A DNA stretch of 26,489 bases from UBA6136 sp964344495 (GTDB lineage Bacteria > Pseudomonadota > Gammaproteobacteria > Methylococcales > Methylococcaceae): positions 1 to 26,489 of the forward strand of contig CAYFNI010000021.1 of NCBI GenBank assembly GCA_964344495.1, in the 5' to 3' direction. The notes beneath the pieces were generated by a model that did no database searches, was not told the DNA's origin, and was given only the letters and a program-made list of their open reading frames with translations. Position numbers and translations under genes: made by a program. Shown piece after piece: positions 15,735 through 24,124 of the stretch. The first letter of the stretch is position 1. Each line of letters starts with the position of its first letter.

Positions 15735-15920
15735 ATTCCGAGGCCGGTATCCGGGCTCATCGGTGGCTTAATGCCGGGCCGGACGCCTTCCCATGCCGAA
15801 GCACAGTGGCTGATATGTCAGGCTTGAACCGATTCACCGTTGCGGGGGCAGCGCCGGGATAGGAAAAAGATCCGCACCGGCTTCCCGTTTAACCCAGGCA
15901 TGGAGAACACCCTGGGCACC
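15735..15920 (-). ncRNA. Cobalamin riboswitch upstream of btuB
   Basis: Reading the minus strand, conserved elements appear in order: GGTGCCC at the 5' end, GGGAAGCCGGTGC, the CTGCCCCCGCAACGG core, the AAGCC then GCCACTG element (GCCACTG at 15810-15804), CATGGGAAGGC, and a B12-box-like segment GAGCCCGGATACCGGCC near 15741-15758. This order and spacing are those of the class I cobalamin (adenosylcobalamin-type) riboswitch. It should reduce btuB expression when cobalamin is plentiful. The expression platform lies between here and 15589, and no terminator with a T-run is seen, so control may act on translation. The 5' and 3' ends are approximate. Confidence 0.93.
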
Positions 15921-15934
15921 TCGAAAGGGCGGGC

Positions 15935-15962
15935 AGTATACATCGGCAGGTACCGTTGGCAA
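15935..15962 (-). promoter_or_regulatory. Sigma70-like promoter for the btuB transcript
   Basis: On the minus strand TTGCCA (15962-15957) and TATACT (15940-15935) are separated by 16 bases, each with five of six consensus bases. The expected transcription start falls a few bases before the riboswitch 5' end, which is the right place. Confidence 0.7.
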
Positions 15963-16092
15963 GCGAGTGGTCGCCGTTGGCGGGAACTGGCGTAATCGTC
16001 CGGGGTCTGTGCGTTATCCTTACGCCCTCGGCCACGCTGGACCCTCCACCGTTGGCCGGCCGTACTTTAAAACGACGCCTGCTGGAGGAGAC

Positions 16093-16560
16093 ATGACTTG
16101 GGATTGTGATTGTTTTGAAAAACCCACGTTGGAGGAATTGCGCGCGACACTCACTGAAGAACAATTCCGCATTACCCAGACTGACGGCACCGAGCGCCCT
16201 TTCCAGAATCCCTACTGGGATCACCACGCGACCGGCATCTACGTCGATGTCGTGTCGGGTGAGCCGCTGTTCAGTTCCGCTCACAAATTCGACTCCGGAA
16301 CCGGCTGGCCGAGTTTCTACCAGGCCATTGGCGATCACATCGTTACCCGCGTCGACCGCAAACTGCTCTCTGTGCGAACCGAGGTCCGGAGCCGGTTGGC
16401 CGATTCACACTTGGGACACCTGTTCGAGGATGGCCCGCCGCCGACCGGCCTGCGCTACTGCATCAACTCCGCTGCGATTCGGTTTGTCCCCCGCGAGCGC
16501 ATGGCGGAGGAGGGATACGGAGCACTGGAGGCGGCGTTCGCGACAGACCTTTCGACCTGA
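16093..16560 (+). CDS. msrB: Peptide-methionine (R)-S-oxide reductase MsrB
   Basis: The 155-residue enzyme reduces the R form of methionine sulfoxide in proteins. Family motifs are GTGWPSF, RSRLADSHLGHLFEDGP and RYCINSAAIRFVP, which holds the catalytic Cys. The two CxxC pairs that bind structural zinc in many MsrB proteins are absent: the positions read EPLFSSAHKFDSG. This places it in the zinc-free group. The start at 16093 has GGAGGAG two bases upstream; the open frame reaches back to 15967 without support. The ribosome site is very close to the ATG. It is followed after 84 bases by the polyphosphate kinase gene. Confidence 0.95.
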   Translation: MTWDCDCFEKPTLEELRATLTEEQFRITQTDGTERPFQNPYWDHHATGIYVDVVSGEPLFSSAHKFDSGTGWPSFYQAIGDHIVTRVDRKLLSVRTEVRSRLADSHLGHLFEDGPPPTGLRYCINSAAIRFVPRERMAEEGYGALEAAFATDLST

Positions 16561-16644
16561 AGGCTGGCCCGGAAGCGGGCGAAATCGGATCGGCCTGCGC
16601 TATGATGGTGCCCATTTCCGTTCAATCCAACGAGCAGTACCGCA

Positions 16645-18939
16645 TTGAGCACGCGCAGAAAAATCAAGGGTCTGGGTAAAACCACCCGCGCCATTCTGGC
16701 CGAGCACGGCATTTTTTCAGTCGAAGAGCTGGCCAATGCCGACCTCGATCAGTTGGTCAAGATTCCCGGCTTCGGCAAATCCAAGGCGACGCGCATGATT
16801 CGGGCCGCCAAATACATGGCCGGCGAAGTCTTTCAAAATGGCGTACAGCCGGCCGACTCGGCCAATGCCGGCACCGATGCGGTCAATCTCGCCAGTGGCC
16901 GGCTCTACATCAATCAGGAAATGAGCCTGCTCGAGTTCAACCGCCGGGTGCTGGAGCAGGCCATGGATGTCCGGACGCCGCTGCTGGAGCGGCTCAATTT
17001 CCTGTGCATCTCCTGCTCCAACCTGGATGAATTCTTCGAAGTGCGGACCGCCGGCATTATCCAGCGGGCCGAACTGGGCGTTACCCCGACCGAGCCCGAT
17101 CAGCTGACCCCGCAGGAGACGCTGGCCGCCATCTGTGAACGTGCCCACGGGCTGGTGGCCGACCAGTATCGGGTGTTGAATGAGGTCATGCTGCCACTGC
17201 TGGAGGCCGAGGGGATCCGCTTCCTGCGTCGCAGTCAGTGGAGCGAGCGCCAGCAGGCCTGGCTCAAGACCTATTTCGACGAGCAGTTGCTGCCCATCCT
17301 CAGCCCCATCGGGCTAGACCCTGCCCACCCGTTTCCACGTATTCTCAACAAGAGCCTCAACTTCATCATCACCCTCGCCGGCAAGGACGCCTTCGGGCGC
17401 GAAATTGACCTTGCCATCCTGCAGGCTCCGCGCTCCTTGCCGCGCATCGTCCAGATTCCGCGCGACGGGACCGACAGCGGGCCGCATGATTTCGTGTTCC
17501 TGTCTTCCATCATTCACGCATTCGTCAGCGAACTGTTTCATGGCGTAAAGGTCAAGGACCTCTACCAGTTCCGTCTGACCCGCAACAGCGAGATGTATCT
17601 GGACGAGGAGGAAATCGACGACCTGCTGCGGGCGCTGGAAGGCGAACTCAGCAGTCGCAACTATGGCGACGAGGTCCGGCTGGAAGTCGCCGGCACCTGT
17701 CCGGCGCAGATTGTCGAGTACCTGCTGGGCCAGTTCGGGCTGAGCATGGACCGGCTTTACAAGGTCGACGGCCCGGTCAACCTGAGCCGTATGCGTGAAG
17801 TCTACGACCTCATCGAACGACCCGATCTCAAGTACCCGCCCTTTACCGCCGGCGGGCCGACCGAATTGGCGGGCGGTCACGACCTGTTTGAAGCCATCCG
17901 CAAGCGCAACATCCTGCTGCATCACCCTTATGAAAGTTTTGCGCCGATCATCGAACTGATCCGGCAGGCCGGCAACGATCCCAACGTCGTCGCCATCAAG
18001 CAGACGTTGTACCGAACCGGCGTCAACTCGCCGATTGTCGAAGCCCTGATTCGGGCGTCCAAGGCCGGCAAGGAAGTGACTGTGGTGGTCGAGTTGCGGG
18101 CCCGCTTCGACGAAATGGCAAACATTTCGCTGGCCAACCGGCTACAGGAAGCCGGGGTGCAGGTGGTGTACGGCATCGTCGGCTACAAGACCCATGGCAA
18201 GATGTTGCTGATCCTGCGCCGCGAGGGCGCCCGGCTGCGCTACTACACCCACCTTGGCACCGGCAACTATCACCTGAGCACGGCCCGACTCTATACCGAC
18301 TATGGCTATCTCAGTGCCGATCAGGAACTGGGTGAGGATGTGCGCAAGGTGTTTGTCCAACTCACCAGCCTCGGCAAGGTGGGCAAACTGCACAAACTCC
18401 TGCAATCGCCGTTTACCCTGCACCAGACGCTGCTGAAAAAAATCCAGCGCGAGACGGAACATGCGCTGGCCGGCAAGCCGGCGCGCATCATCGTCAAGGT
18501 CAATGCCGTTGCCGAGCCGTTGCTGATCCAGGCCCTGTACCGGGCGTCCATGGCTGGCGTCAAGGTGCAGCTCATTGTACGAGGCATTTGTTGTCTGCGA
18601 CCCGGTGTGGAAGGCGTGTCCGAGAATATCGAGGTGCGCTCGATTATTGGCCGGTTTCTGGAACACAGTCGGGTCTATTGTTTTGACAATGACGGCAACC
18701 CCGAGGTGTTCGCCGCCAGTGCCGACTTCTTGCCGCGTAACATGTTCCGGCGGGTCGAAGCCTGCTTTCCGGTCGAGCCGCGCAAGCTGGCCGACCGTAT
18801 CCGGGACGATCTGGAACTGTGTCTCAAGGATGACTCCCAGGCCTGGCGGCTGCTTTCAGATGGCAGCTATGTCCGGGTTGCGGGCGGCGCGCACCCGTTC
18901 GAGGCACAATCGACCTTGCTGGAACGCTGGAAACGCTAA
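16645..18939 (+). CDS. ppk1: Polyphosphate kinase 1 with an N-terminal helix-hairpin-helix domain
   Basis: The 764-residue product starts with a helix-hairpin-helix domain (about residues 6-60: IKGLGKTTRAILAEHGI and KIPGFGKSKATRMIRAAKY). A linker (61-85) and then a complete PPK1 follow, from about residue 86 (LYINQEMSLLEFNRRVL). PPK1 reversibly makes polyphosphate from ATP. The autophosphorylated His is His517 in YKTHGKM, and His536 in THLGTGNYH follows with the same 19-residue spacing as in E. coli (435 and 454). HHPYESF is at 426-432. The only start after the in-frame TGA at 16603 that keeps the HhH domain is TTG at 16645. E. coli PPK1 (about 690 residues) has no HhH domain. Confidence 0.93.
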   Translation: MSTRRKIKGLGKTTRAILAEHGIFSVEELANADLDQLVKIPGFGKSKATRMIRAAKYMAGEVFQNGVQPADSANAGTDAVNLASGRLYINQEMSLLEFNRRVLEQAMDVRTPLLERLNFLCISCSNLDEFFEVRTAGIIQRAELGVTPTEPDQLTPQETLAAICERAHGLVADQYRVLNEVMLPLLEAEGIRFLRRSQWSERQQAWLKTYFDEQLLPILSPIGLDPAHPFPRILNKSLNFIITLAGKDAFGREIDLAILQAPRSLPRIVQIPRDGTDSGPHDFVFLSSIIHAFVSELFHGVKVKDLYQFRLTRNSEMYLDEEEIDDLLRALEGELSSRNYGDEVRLEVAGTCPAQIVEYLLGQFGLSMDRLYKVDGPVNLSRMREVYDLIERPDLKYPPFTAGGPTELAGGHDLFEAIRKRNILLHHPYESFAPIIELIRQAGNDPNVVAIKQTLYRTGVNSPIVEALIRASKAGKEVTVVVELRARFDEMANISLANRLQEAGVQVVYGIVGYKTHGKMLLILRREGARLRYYTHLGTGNYHLSTARLYTDYGYLSADQELGEDVRKVFVQLTSLGKVGKLHKLLQSPFTLHQTLLKKIQRETEHALAGKPARIIVKVNAVAEPLLIQALYRASMAGVKVQLIVRGICCLRPGVEGVSENIEVRSIIGRFLEHSRVYCFDNDGNPEVFAASADFLPRNMFRRVEACFPVEPRKLADRIRDDLELCLKDDSQAWRLLSDGSYVRVAGGAHPFEAQSTLLERWKR

Positions 18940-18990
18940 CCAGTGCGCACGTCCCCGGTGGTCTTGCGGGGTGGCGTGCTCATCGCCGTT

Positions 18991-19017
18991 GCAGGAAAGA
19001 ACTGGCACTGTTCCTGC
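18991..19017 (+). repeat. 7-bp inverted repeat upstream of acnB
   Basis: GCAGGAA (18991-18997) and TTCCTGC (19011-19017) are perfect inverted copies separated by 13 bases, 121 bases before the acnB start and 52 after the ppk stop. It could be an operator or a weak ppk terminator. There is no T-run. Confidence 0.35.
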
Positions 19018-19137
19018 TAAACAGGATCAGTGCAGCAGCGGTTAAAATACCCGCCTGAAGCCGTCGAGTCGGCCTGTCCGGAACCCCTTCCGGCGAGTCT
19101 CCTCTTGGCCAGGCGTTTTTCCGGAGATCTATCACAC

Positions 19138-21699
19138 ATGCTTGAAGCATATCGAACACATGCCGCGGAACGGGCGGCACAGGGCCTCGTGCCACAGCCA
19201 TTGAGCGCGGAATGGACCAGTGGTCTGGTCGAACTGATTCAGCACCCGCCCGCAGGGGAAGAGGCATTCCTGCTCGAACTGCTGGCGAATCGAGTGCCGG
19301 CGGGTGTTGACGAAGCGGCCTACGTCAAGGCTGGCTTTCTGGCCGCCATCGCCCGGGGTGACGCCCAATCCCCGATTCTGACCCCGGCCCGGGCGGTGGA
19401 ACTGCTCGGCACCATGCTTGGCGGCTACAACGTAGCGCCCCTGATCGACCTCCTCGACCACCCCGAGCTTGCCCCCCTGGCCGCCGATGCACTCTCGCAG
19501 ACGCTGCTGATCTTCGACGCCTTCCATGACGTCAAGGACAAGGCCGATGGCGGCAATGACCGGGCGCAGGCGGTGTTGGAGGCATGGGCAGCGGCCGATT
19601 GGTTCACCCGTCGTCCGGCGGTGGCGGACAAAATCACCGTCACCGTATTCAAGGTCCCGGGCGAGATCAACACCGACGATTTGTCGCCGGCCCAGGATGC
19701 GTGGTCGCGCCCGGACATCCCCCTGCATGCACAGGCGATGCTCAAGGTGCCCCGCGACGGTGTCACGCATGCGCCGACACAGATTGCCGAACTGAAAGCC
19801 AAAGGATTTCCCGTGGCCTTCGTTGGCGATGTCGTGGGCACTGGATCCTCACGCAAATCGGCCACCAATTCCGTGCTCTGGTACATCGGTGATGATATTC
19901 CGCATGTGCCGAACAAGCGTGATGGCGGCGTCTGCATCGGTGGCAAGATCGCCCCGATTTTCTTCAATACNNNNNNNNNNGAGGATTCCGGCGCGCTGCC
20001 GATCGAGTGCGATGTGTCGTGCCTGCAGACCGGTGATGTCATCGACATCTTTCCCTACGACGGGGTCATCCGCCGCCATGACAGTGGCGAAACCCTCTGC
20101 GAATTTGCCCTCAAGAACGACATCATCCTCGATGAAGTGCAGGCCGGCGGCCGCATTCCCCTGATCATCGGCCGCGGTCTGACCGATCGTGCCCGCAAGG
20201 CGCTGGGGCTGGAGGTGTCCGATGTGTTCCGGCGGCCCAAGGCGCAGGCCGACAGTGGCAAGGGCTATACGCTGGCGCAGAAAATGGTTGGCAAGGCCTG
20301 TGGAGTGGTGGGCGTTCGTCCGGGCGTGTACTGCGAACCGCGCATGACGACGGTCGGCTCACAGGATACGACCGGCCCGATGACCCGCGACGAGTTGAAG
20401 GATCTCGCCTGTCTGGGCTTCTCGGCCGATCTGGTGATGCAGTCGTTCTGTCATACCGCCGCGTATCCGAAGCCGGTGGATGTCAAGGTGCATCACAGTC
20501 TGCCGGACTTCATCATGAATCGCGGCGGGGTGTCACTGCGGCCGGGCGATGGCATCATCCACTCCTGGCTGAACCGCATGCTGCTGCCCGATACGGTTGG
20601 CACGGGCGGCGATTCGCACACCCGCTTCCCGATCGGCATCTCCTTCCCGGCCGGTTCGGGTCTGGTGGCCTTTGCCGCCGCGACCGGCGTCATGCCGCTC
20701 GACATGCCGGAGTCGGTCCTGGTGCGTTTCAAGGGAGCGCTGCAACCGGGGATTACCTTGCGCGATCTCGTCCATGCCATCCCCTATGCCGCGCTGCAGC
20801 GGGGGTTGCTGACGGTCGAAAAGAAGGGCAAGAAGAATGTTTTCAATGGTCGCATCCTTGAAATTGAGGGCTTGCCCGATCTCAAGATCGAACAGGCCTT
20901 CGAGCTGGCCGATGCGTCGGCCGAACGCTCGGCCGCGGCCTGCACCGTGCGCCTGAATCCGGAACCGGTCGCTGAATACCTGCGTTCCAACGTCAGCCTG
21001 CTGCAGTGGATGATCGCCGAGGGCTATGGCGATGTGCGCACGCTCGAACGGCGAATCGACGCCATGCAGGCGTGGCTGGACCATCCGGTCCTGCTGGAGC
21101 CGGATGCCGACGCCGAGTATGCCGAAGTGATCGAGATCGACCTCGACCAGATCAAGGAGCCCATCCTGTGCTGCCCGAATGACCCGGACGATGTGAAGCC
21201 GCTGTCCGAGGTGGCCGGAACCGCCATCGACGAAGTGTTCCTCGGTTCCTGCATGACTAATATCGGTCATTTCCGGGCTGCCGGGCGCATCCTCGACCAG
21301 TTCGGCCAACAGGTGCCGGGTCGACTCTGGGTGGTGCCGCCGACCCGCATGGATCAGGCCGAGCTGACCGAAGAGGGCTATTACGGCATCTATGGCAAGG
21401 CAGGCGCCCGCACCGAAGTGCCAGGCTGCTCCCTGTGCATGGGCAATCAGGCGCGGGTCGCAGACCAGGCCACAGTGGTCTCCACCTCTACGCGCAACTT
21501 CCCCAATCGGATGGGGGCCGGATCCAACGTTTTCCTGGCATCAGCAGAACTGGCGTCGGTGTGCTCCGTGCTAGGCCGCATCCCGACCTTTACCGAGTAC
21601 ACCGCCTACATGAACGACCTGGAACAGAAGGCGGACGATACCTACCGCTACATGAACTTCGATCAGATCGAACGCTACGCCAGCAGCCATCGCCGGTAA
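19138..21699 (+). CDS. acnB: Aconitate hydratase B, with an in-frame N gap
   Basis: This TCA-cycle enzyme interconverts citrate and isocitrate, and in this family may also hydrate 2-methyl-cis-aconitate. It starts MLEAYRTHAAERAAQGL as in E. coli AcnB and has the HEAT-like N-terminal domain, the swivel domain (GDVVGTGSSRKSATNS) and the catalytic domains. The 4Fe-4S ligands are Cys in GSCMTN (codon at 21250) and both Cys in PGCSLCMG (21427 and 21436). Ten Ns at 19971-19980 interrupt FFNT..ED, where the family reads FFNTMED. The frame is kept, but two residues too many are implied, giving 851 residues after correction. An in-frame GTG at 19030 is not the start. CCGGAG precedes the ATG. Confidence 0.96.
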   Translation: MLEAYRTHAAERAAQGLVPQPLSAEWTSGLVELIQHPPAGEEAFLLELLANRVPAGVDEAAYVKAGFLAAIARGDAQSPILTPARAVELLGTMLGGYNVAPLIDLLDHPELAPLAADALSQTLLIFDAFHDVKDKADGGNDRAQAVLEAWAAADWFTRRPAVADKITVTVFKVPGEINTDDLSPAQDAWSRPDIPLHAQAMLKVPRDGVTHAPTQIAELKAKGFPVAFVGDVVGTGSSRKSATNSVLWYIGDDIPHVPNKRDGGVCIGGKIAPIFFNXXXXEDSGALPIECDVSCLQTGDVIDIFPYDGVIRRHDSGETLCEFALKNDIILDEVQAGGRIPLIIGRGLTDRARKALGLEVSDVFRRPKAQADSGKGYTLAQKMVGKACGVVGVRPGVYCEPRMTTVGSQDTTGPMTRDELKDLACLGFSADLVMQSFCHTAAYPKPVDVKVHHSLPDFIMNRGGVSLRPGDGIIHSWLNRMLLPDTVGTGGDSHTRFPIGISFPAGSGLVAFAAATGVMPLDMPESVLVRFKGALQPGITLRDLVHAIPYAALQRGLLTVEKKGKKNVFNGRILEIEGLPDLKIEQAFELADASAERSAAACTVRLNPEPVAEYLRSNVSLLQWMIAEGYGDVRTLERRIDAMQAWLDHPVLLEPDADAEYAEVIEIDLDQIKEPILCCPNDPDDVKPLSEVAGTAIDEVFLGSCMTNIGHFRAAGRILDQFGQQVPGRLWVVPPTRMDQAELTEEGYYGIYGKAGARTEVPGCSLCMGNQARVADQATVVSTSTRNFPNRMGAGSNVFLASAELASVCSVLGRIPTFTEYTAYMNDLEQKADDTYRYMNFDQIERYASSHRR
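19971..19980. other. Assembly gap (10 Ns) in acnB, probably only 4 missing bases
   Basis: The left flank reads ttcaatac and the right flank gaggattcc. AcnB proteins read N-T-M-E-D here, which needs only catg between the flanks. The ten Ns are then a fixed-size placeholder and add two codons. Confidence 0.8.
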
Positions 21700-21707
21700 G
21701 TCCGAGG

Positions 21708-21737
21708 CAGGAATGTCCTTGTTCCAGGGCATTCCTG
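21708..21737 (+). terminator. Stem-loop after acnB
   Basis: CAGGAATGTCC and GGGCATTCCTG pair over 11 positions (one G-T) around an 8-base loop, beginning eight bases past the acnB stop codon. No T-run follows. It may stabilise or end the acnB message. Confidence 0.5.
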
Positions 21738-21811
21738 ATGTCTGCAGTACCAACGTTGGGGTGGCGAAGCTGTGGAGTGGTCTGCGGTTTCGGATCTGTC
21801 GCAGGTATGGC

Positions 21812-21828
21812 ATCGTGTCAAACACGAT
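21812..21828. repeat. 7-bp inverted repeat with a 3-base loop
   Basis: ATCGTGT and ACACGAT flank CAA, 43 bases past the stop of the AI-2E/PerM-family gene on the minus strand. It is small and lacks a T-run, so it is only a possible terminator part. Confidence 0.3.
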
Positions 21829-21870
21829 CATGAGAACCTCTGACCCCGTTCGCCGCAAACCGAGGGTTTT

Positions 21871-22914
21871 CTAGCGTGATCGACCCGTCTTGAGCCATTC
21901 CTCCCACGCGGCGTGGCCAATGGCGAGGATGACGGGGCCGAGGAACAATCCGAGAAAGCCATAGCCGAGCAGGCCGCCGATAATGCCCAGCACCACGAGC
22001 GCAAAAGGGATGTCGGTAGCCTGGCTGATGAAGATCGGTCGCACCAGATTATCGACCCAGCTGACGACCAGAGCGCCCCAGAGTAGCAGGGCGATGGCTG
22101 CGCCGTTTTCGCCCTGAATCGTCAGCCACGCGCAGGCGAGCGTCCAGACAACCGAGGCACCGAAGGGAATCAGTGCCATGAGGATAGTCAGCAGCGTCAG
22201 CAGGGCGGGGCCCGGCATGTCGACAGCCCAGTAACCGATTCCGGCAACGCTGCCTTGCACGATCGCAGTCAGCACGATGCCGTACAGCACGGCGCGGGAG
22301 GTCGTGACGGCAATGTCCAGGTAGTTGTCGGCCCGTTCACCGATGGCGAGCCGGCCGCCCAGGCGCACTTCGGCGGTGAGGCTCAATCCGTCGCGAAACA
22401 GGAAGAACAGGAGAAAAAGAGCGAGCAGCCATTGGCCGGCCACCCAGCCGGCGCCGCCAAGCATGTCCAGCAGGCGGTGTCCGATGCCCTGGATGCGTGG
22501 CAGCAGCGTCCGGTTGAGCAGGGCCGGCAGGTCGCTGCCCCATTCGCTGACCCGGCGGCTCAGTTCCTGACCAATGTATGGTATCTGTGCGAGCCGCTCT
22601 TGCAGGACTTCACGCTCCTCCAGCCAGTGTGGCAGTGCCCGAATCGCGTCGGCCGCTTCCCGTTGAAGGATGGCGGTCAGGCTGATCAAGGGCAGGACAA
22701 CAGCCACGCCCAGCAGTGTGATCATGAGGCCCGCAGCCAAGGTCGATCGTTGCCCTACATGCTTATGGATGCGGGCGTACAGGGGCCAGGTGGCGTAGGT
22801 GATGATGATCGCCCACAGGATCGGTTCAAGCAGGGGGCCAAGCACGCCCAGCGTGAACCATCCGAGGCCGCCCACAAACAGCAGCAGCAGGGTTTGGCGG
22901 GCGAGATCAGGCAT
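21871..22914 (-). CDS. AI-2E/PerM family membrane transporter
   Basis: The 347-residue product has about eight hydrophobic helices, arranged as in the AI-2E exporter/PerM (UPF0118) family. The family feature near the C-terminus is the long hydrophobic run around VVLGIIGGLLGYGFLGLFLGPVIL. Substrates in this family vary and are mostly unknown, so the AI-2 name should not be taken literally. The start at 22914 overlaps the end of apaH by eight bases. The open frame continues upstream inside apaH to 23088 but is not membrane-like there. No clear ribosome site is seen, which suits translational coupling to apaH. Confidence 0.88.
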   Translation of the reverse strand: MPDLARQTLLLLFVGGLGWFTLGVLGPLLEPILWAIIITYATWPLYARIHKHVGQRSTLAAGLMITLLGVAVVLPLISLTAILQREAADAIRALPHWLEEREVLQERLAQIPYIGQELSRRVSEWGSDLPALLNRTLLPRIQGIGHRLLDMLGGAGWVAGQWLLALFLLFFLFRDGLSLTAEVRLGGRLAIGERADNYLDIAVTTSRAVLYGIVLTAIVQGSVAGIGYWAVDMPGPALLTLLTILMALIPFGASVVWTLACAWLTIQGENGAAIALLLWGALVVSWVDNLVRPIFISQATDIPFALVVLGIIGGLLGYGFLGLFLGPVILAIGHAAWEEWLKTGRSR

Positions 22915-23740
22915 GTCGGGCGGGGCGTTGATAGCCGCCTTGCAGATTGGGAACGGCATGCAGCGTGTGATCTTCCAGGCGCAGGGCTGTGAGGGTGCCG
23001 CCCCAGAGGCAGCCGGTGTCAAGGCAGCAGACCCCCTCGCCTTGGTAATAACCGAGGGTGGACCAGTGACCGAACAGGATACGGGCATCGCGACTGCGTC
23101 GGTGCGGGGCGAGAAACCAGGGCACCAACCCAGCGGGTTGGCTGCCGGGGGCGCCTTTCTGCCTCAAGTCCAGCTGACCCGCCTCGGTACAGTAGCGCAG
23201 GCGTGTGAAGCAGTTGGTGATGAAGCGGATCCGATCCCAGTCGCCCAGATCAGCCTCCCAGTGGTCGGGGTCATTGCCATAGATGTGCCAGAGACAGTCG
23301 GTCGGGTCGGCGCCCCGCAAGGCGGCCTCGGCTTCACGGGCACAAGCCATGGCCTGTTCCATAGTCCACTGGGGAGGCAGTCCGGCATGAATCAGGTAAA
23401 ATCCCGACTCGTTGTGGAGCAAGGGGCGGTGCCTGAGCCAGAACAGCAGTTCGTCGCGGTCCGGCGCGCTCAGTACATCGGCAAACGTATCGCGATGTTT
23501 GGTTCGGGAAATGCCGTGAGCGACCGCCAGCAGGTGCAGGTCATGATTGCCGAGTACGCACACCGCAGCATCGCCAAGCTCGCGCAGGGTGCGGAGGGTT
23601 TCCAGTGATTTGGGACCGCGGTTGACCAGATCCCCGACCAGCAGAACCCGATCGGTTTCCGGGTTGAAGGCGATCTTGTCGAGCAGGGCCAGCAATTCGT
23701 CATGGCAGCCCTGCACATCGCCGATGGCGTAGGTGGCCAT
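22907..23740 (-). CDS. apaH: Symmetrical bis(5'-nucleosyl)-tetraphosphatase ApaH
   Basis: The 277-residue hydrolase splits Ap4A into two ADP and can remove Np4 caps from RNA in enterics. Metallophosphatase motifs are in order: GDVQGCHDEL, GDLVNRGPKS, GNHDLHLL, HAGLPPQW and GHWSTLGYYQG. It starts six bases after apaG and overlaps the PerM-type gene by eight bases, so the three form one operon. The length agrees with the E. coli enzyme (about 280). Confidence 0.96.
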   Translation of the reverse strand: MATYAIGDVQGCHDELLALLDKIAFNPETDRVLLVGDLVNRGPKSLETLRTLRELGDAAVCVLGNHDLHLLAVAHGISRTKHRDTFADVLSAPDRDELLFWLRHRPLLHNESGFYLIHAGLPPQWTMEQAMACAREAEAALRGADPTDCLWHIYGNDPDHWEADLGDWDRIRFITNCFTRLRYCTEAGQLDLRQKGAPGSQPAGLVPWFLAPHRRSRDARILFGHWSTLGYYQGEGVCCLDTGCLWGGTLTALRLEDHTLHAVPNLQGGYQRPARHA

Positions 23741-23746
23741 GCGGGT

Positions 23747-24124
23747 TTAATGCAGTTTGCGCGGGGCGGCCAGGGTGAAGGCCGGGATTTCGGCGTCGAA
23801 CAGATGTCCGGAGTCGGAACGCATCTGATATTCGCCCTGCATCATGCCGACCGGTGTTTCGATCATGGCCGCGCTGGTATAGCGAAACGCATGTCCGGGC
23901 GCGATCAGGGGCATTTCCCCGACGACGCCTTCGCCGTGCACTTCCTGTACCTTGCCATGCGCGTCCGTGATGACCCAGTGGCGGGTCAGAAGGCGGGCCG
24001 ACTCATCGCCCTGGTTATGGATGGTGATGGTGTAGGAGAAGACAAAGAGACCGGCGTCCGGGCGGGACTCGCCCTCCAGGTAGTCGATTTCGGTGTCAAT
24101 TCTGATCGGCGGCTTGTCGGTCAT
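23747..24124 (-). CDS. apaG: ApaG (DUF525) protein
   Basis: The 125-residue product matches ApaG along its whole length, a beta-sandwich protein of the DUF525 family. Recognisable parts are FSYTITIHNQG, LLTRHWVITDAHGKVQEV and MMQGEYQM. Its biochemical role is unclear, but apaG-apaH is a conserved pair, which supports both calls. It is the first gene of this operon and reads divergently from mpl. No strong ribosome site is visible. Confidence 0.95.
   Translation of the reverse strand: MTDKPPIRIDTEIDYLEGESRPDAGLFVFSYTITIHNQGDESARLLTRHWVITDAHGKVQEVHGEGVVGEMPLIAPGHAFRYTSAAMIETPVGMMQGEYQMRSDSGHLFDAEIPAFTLAAPRKLH

Noticed and set aside
14798..15862. A 354-codon plus-strand frame across btuB and its riboswitch
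   Set aside because: It crosses a gene boundary and a conserved riboswitch. The translation is not protein-like.
15889..16338. Minus-strand frame overlapping the btuB promoter and msrB
   Set aside because: It is antisense to a clear MsrB, and its end covers the riboswitch promoter. There is no sign of a product.
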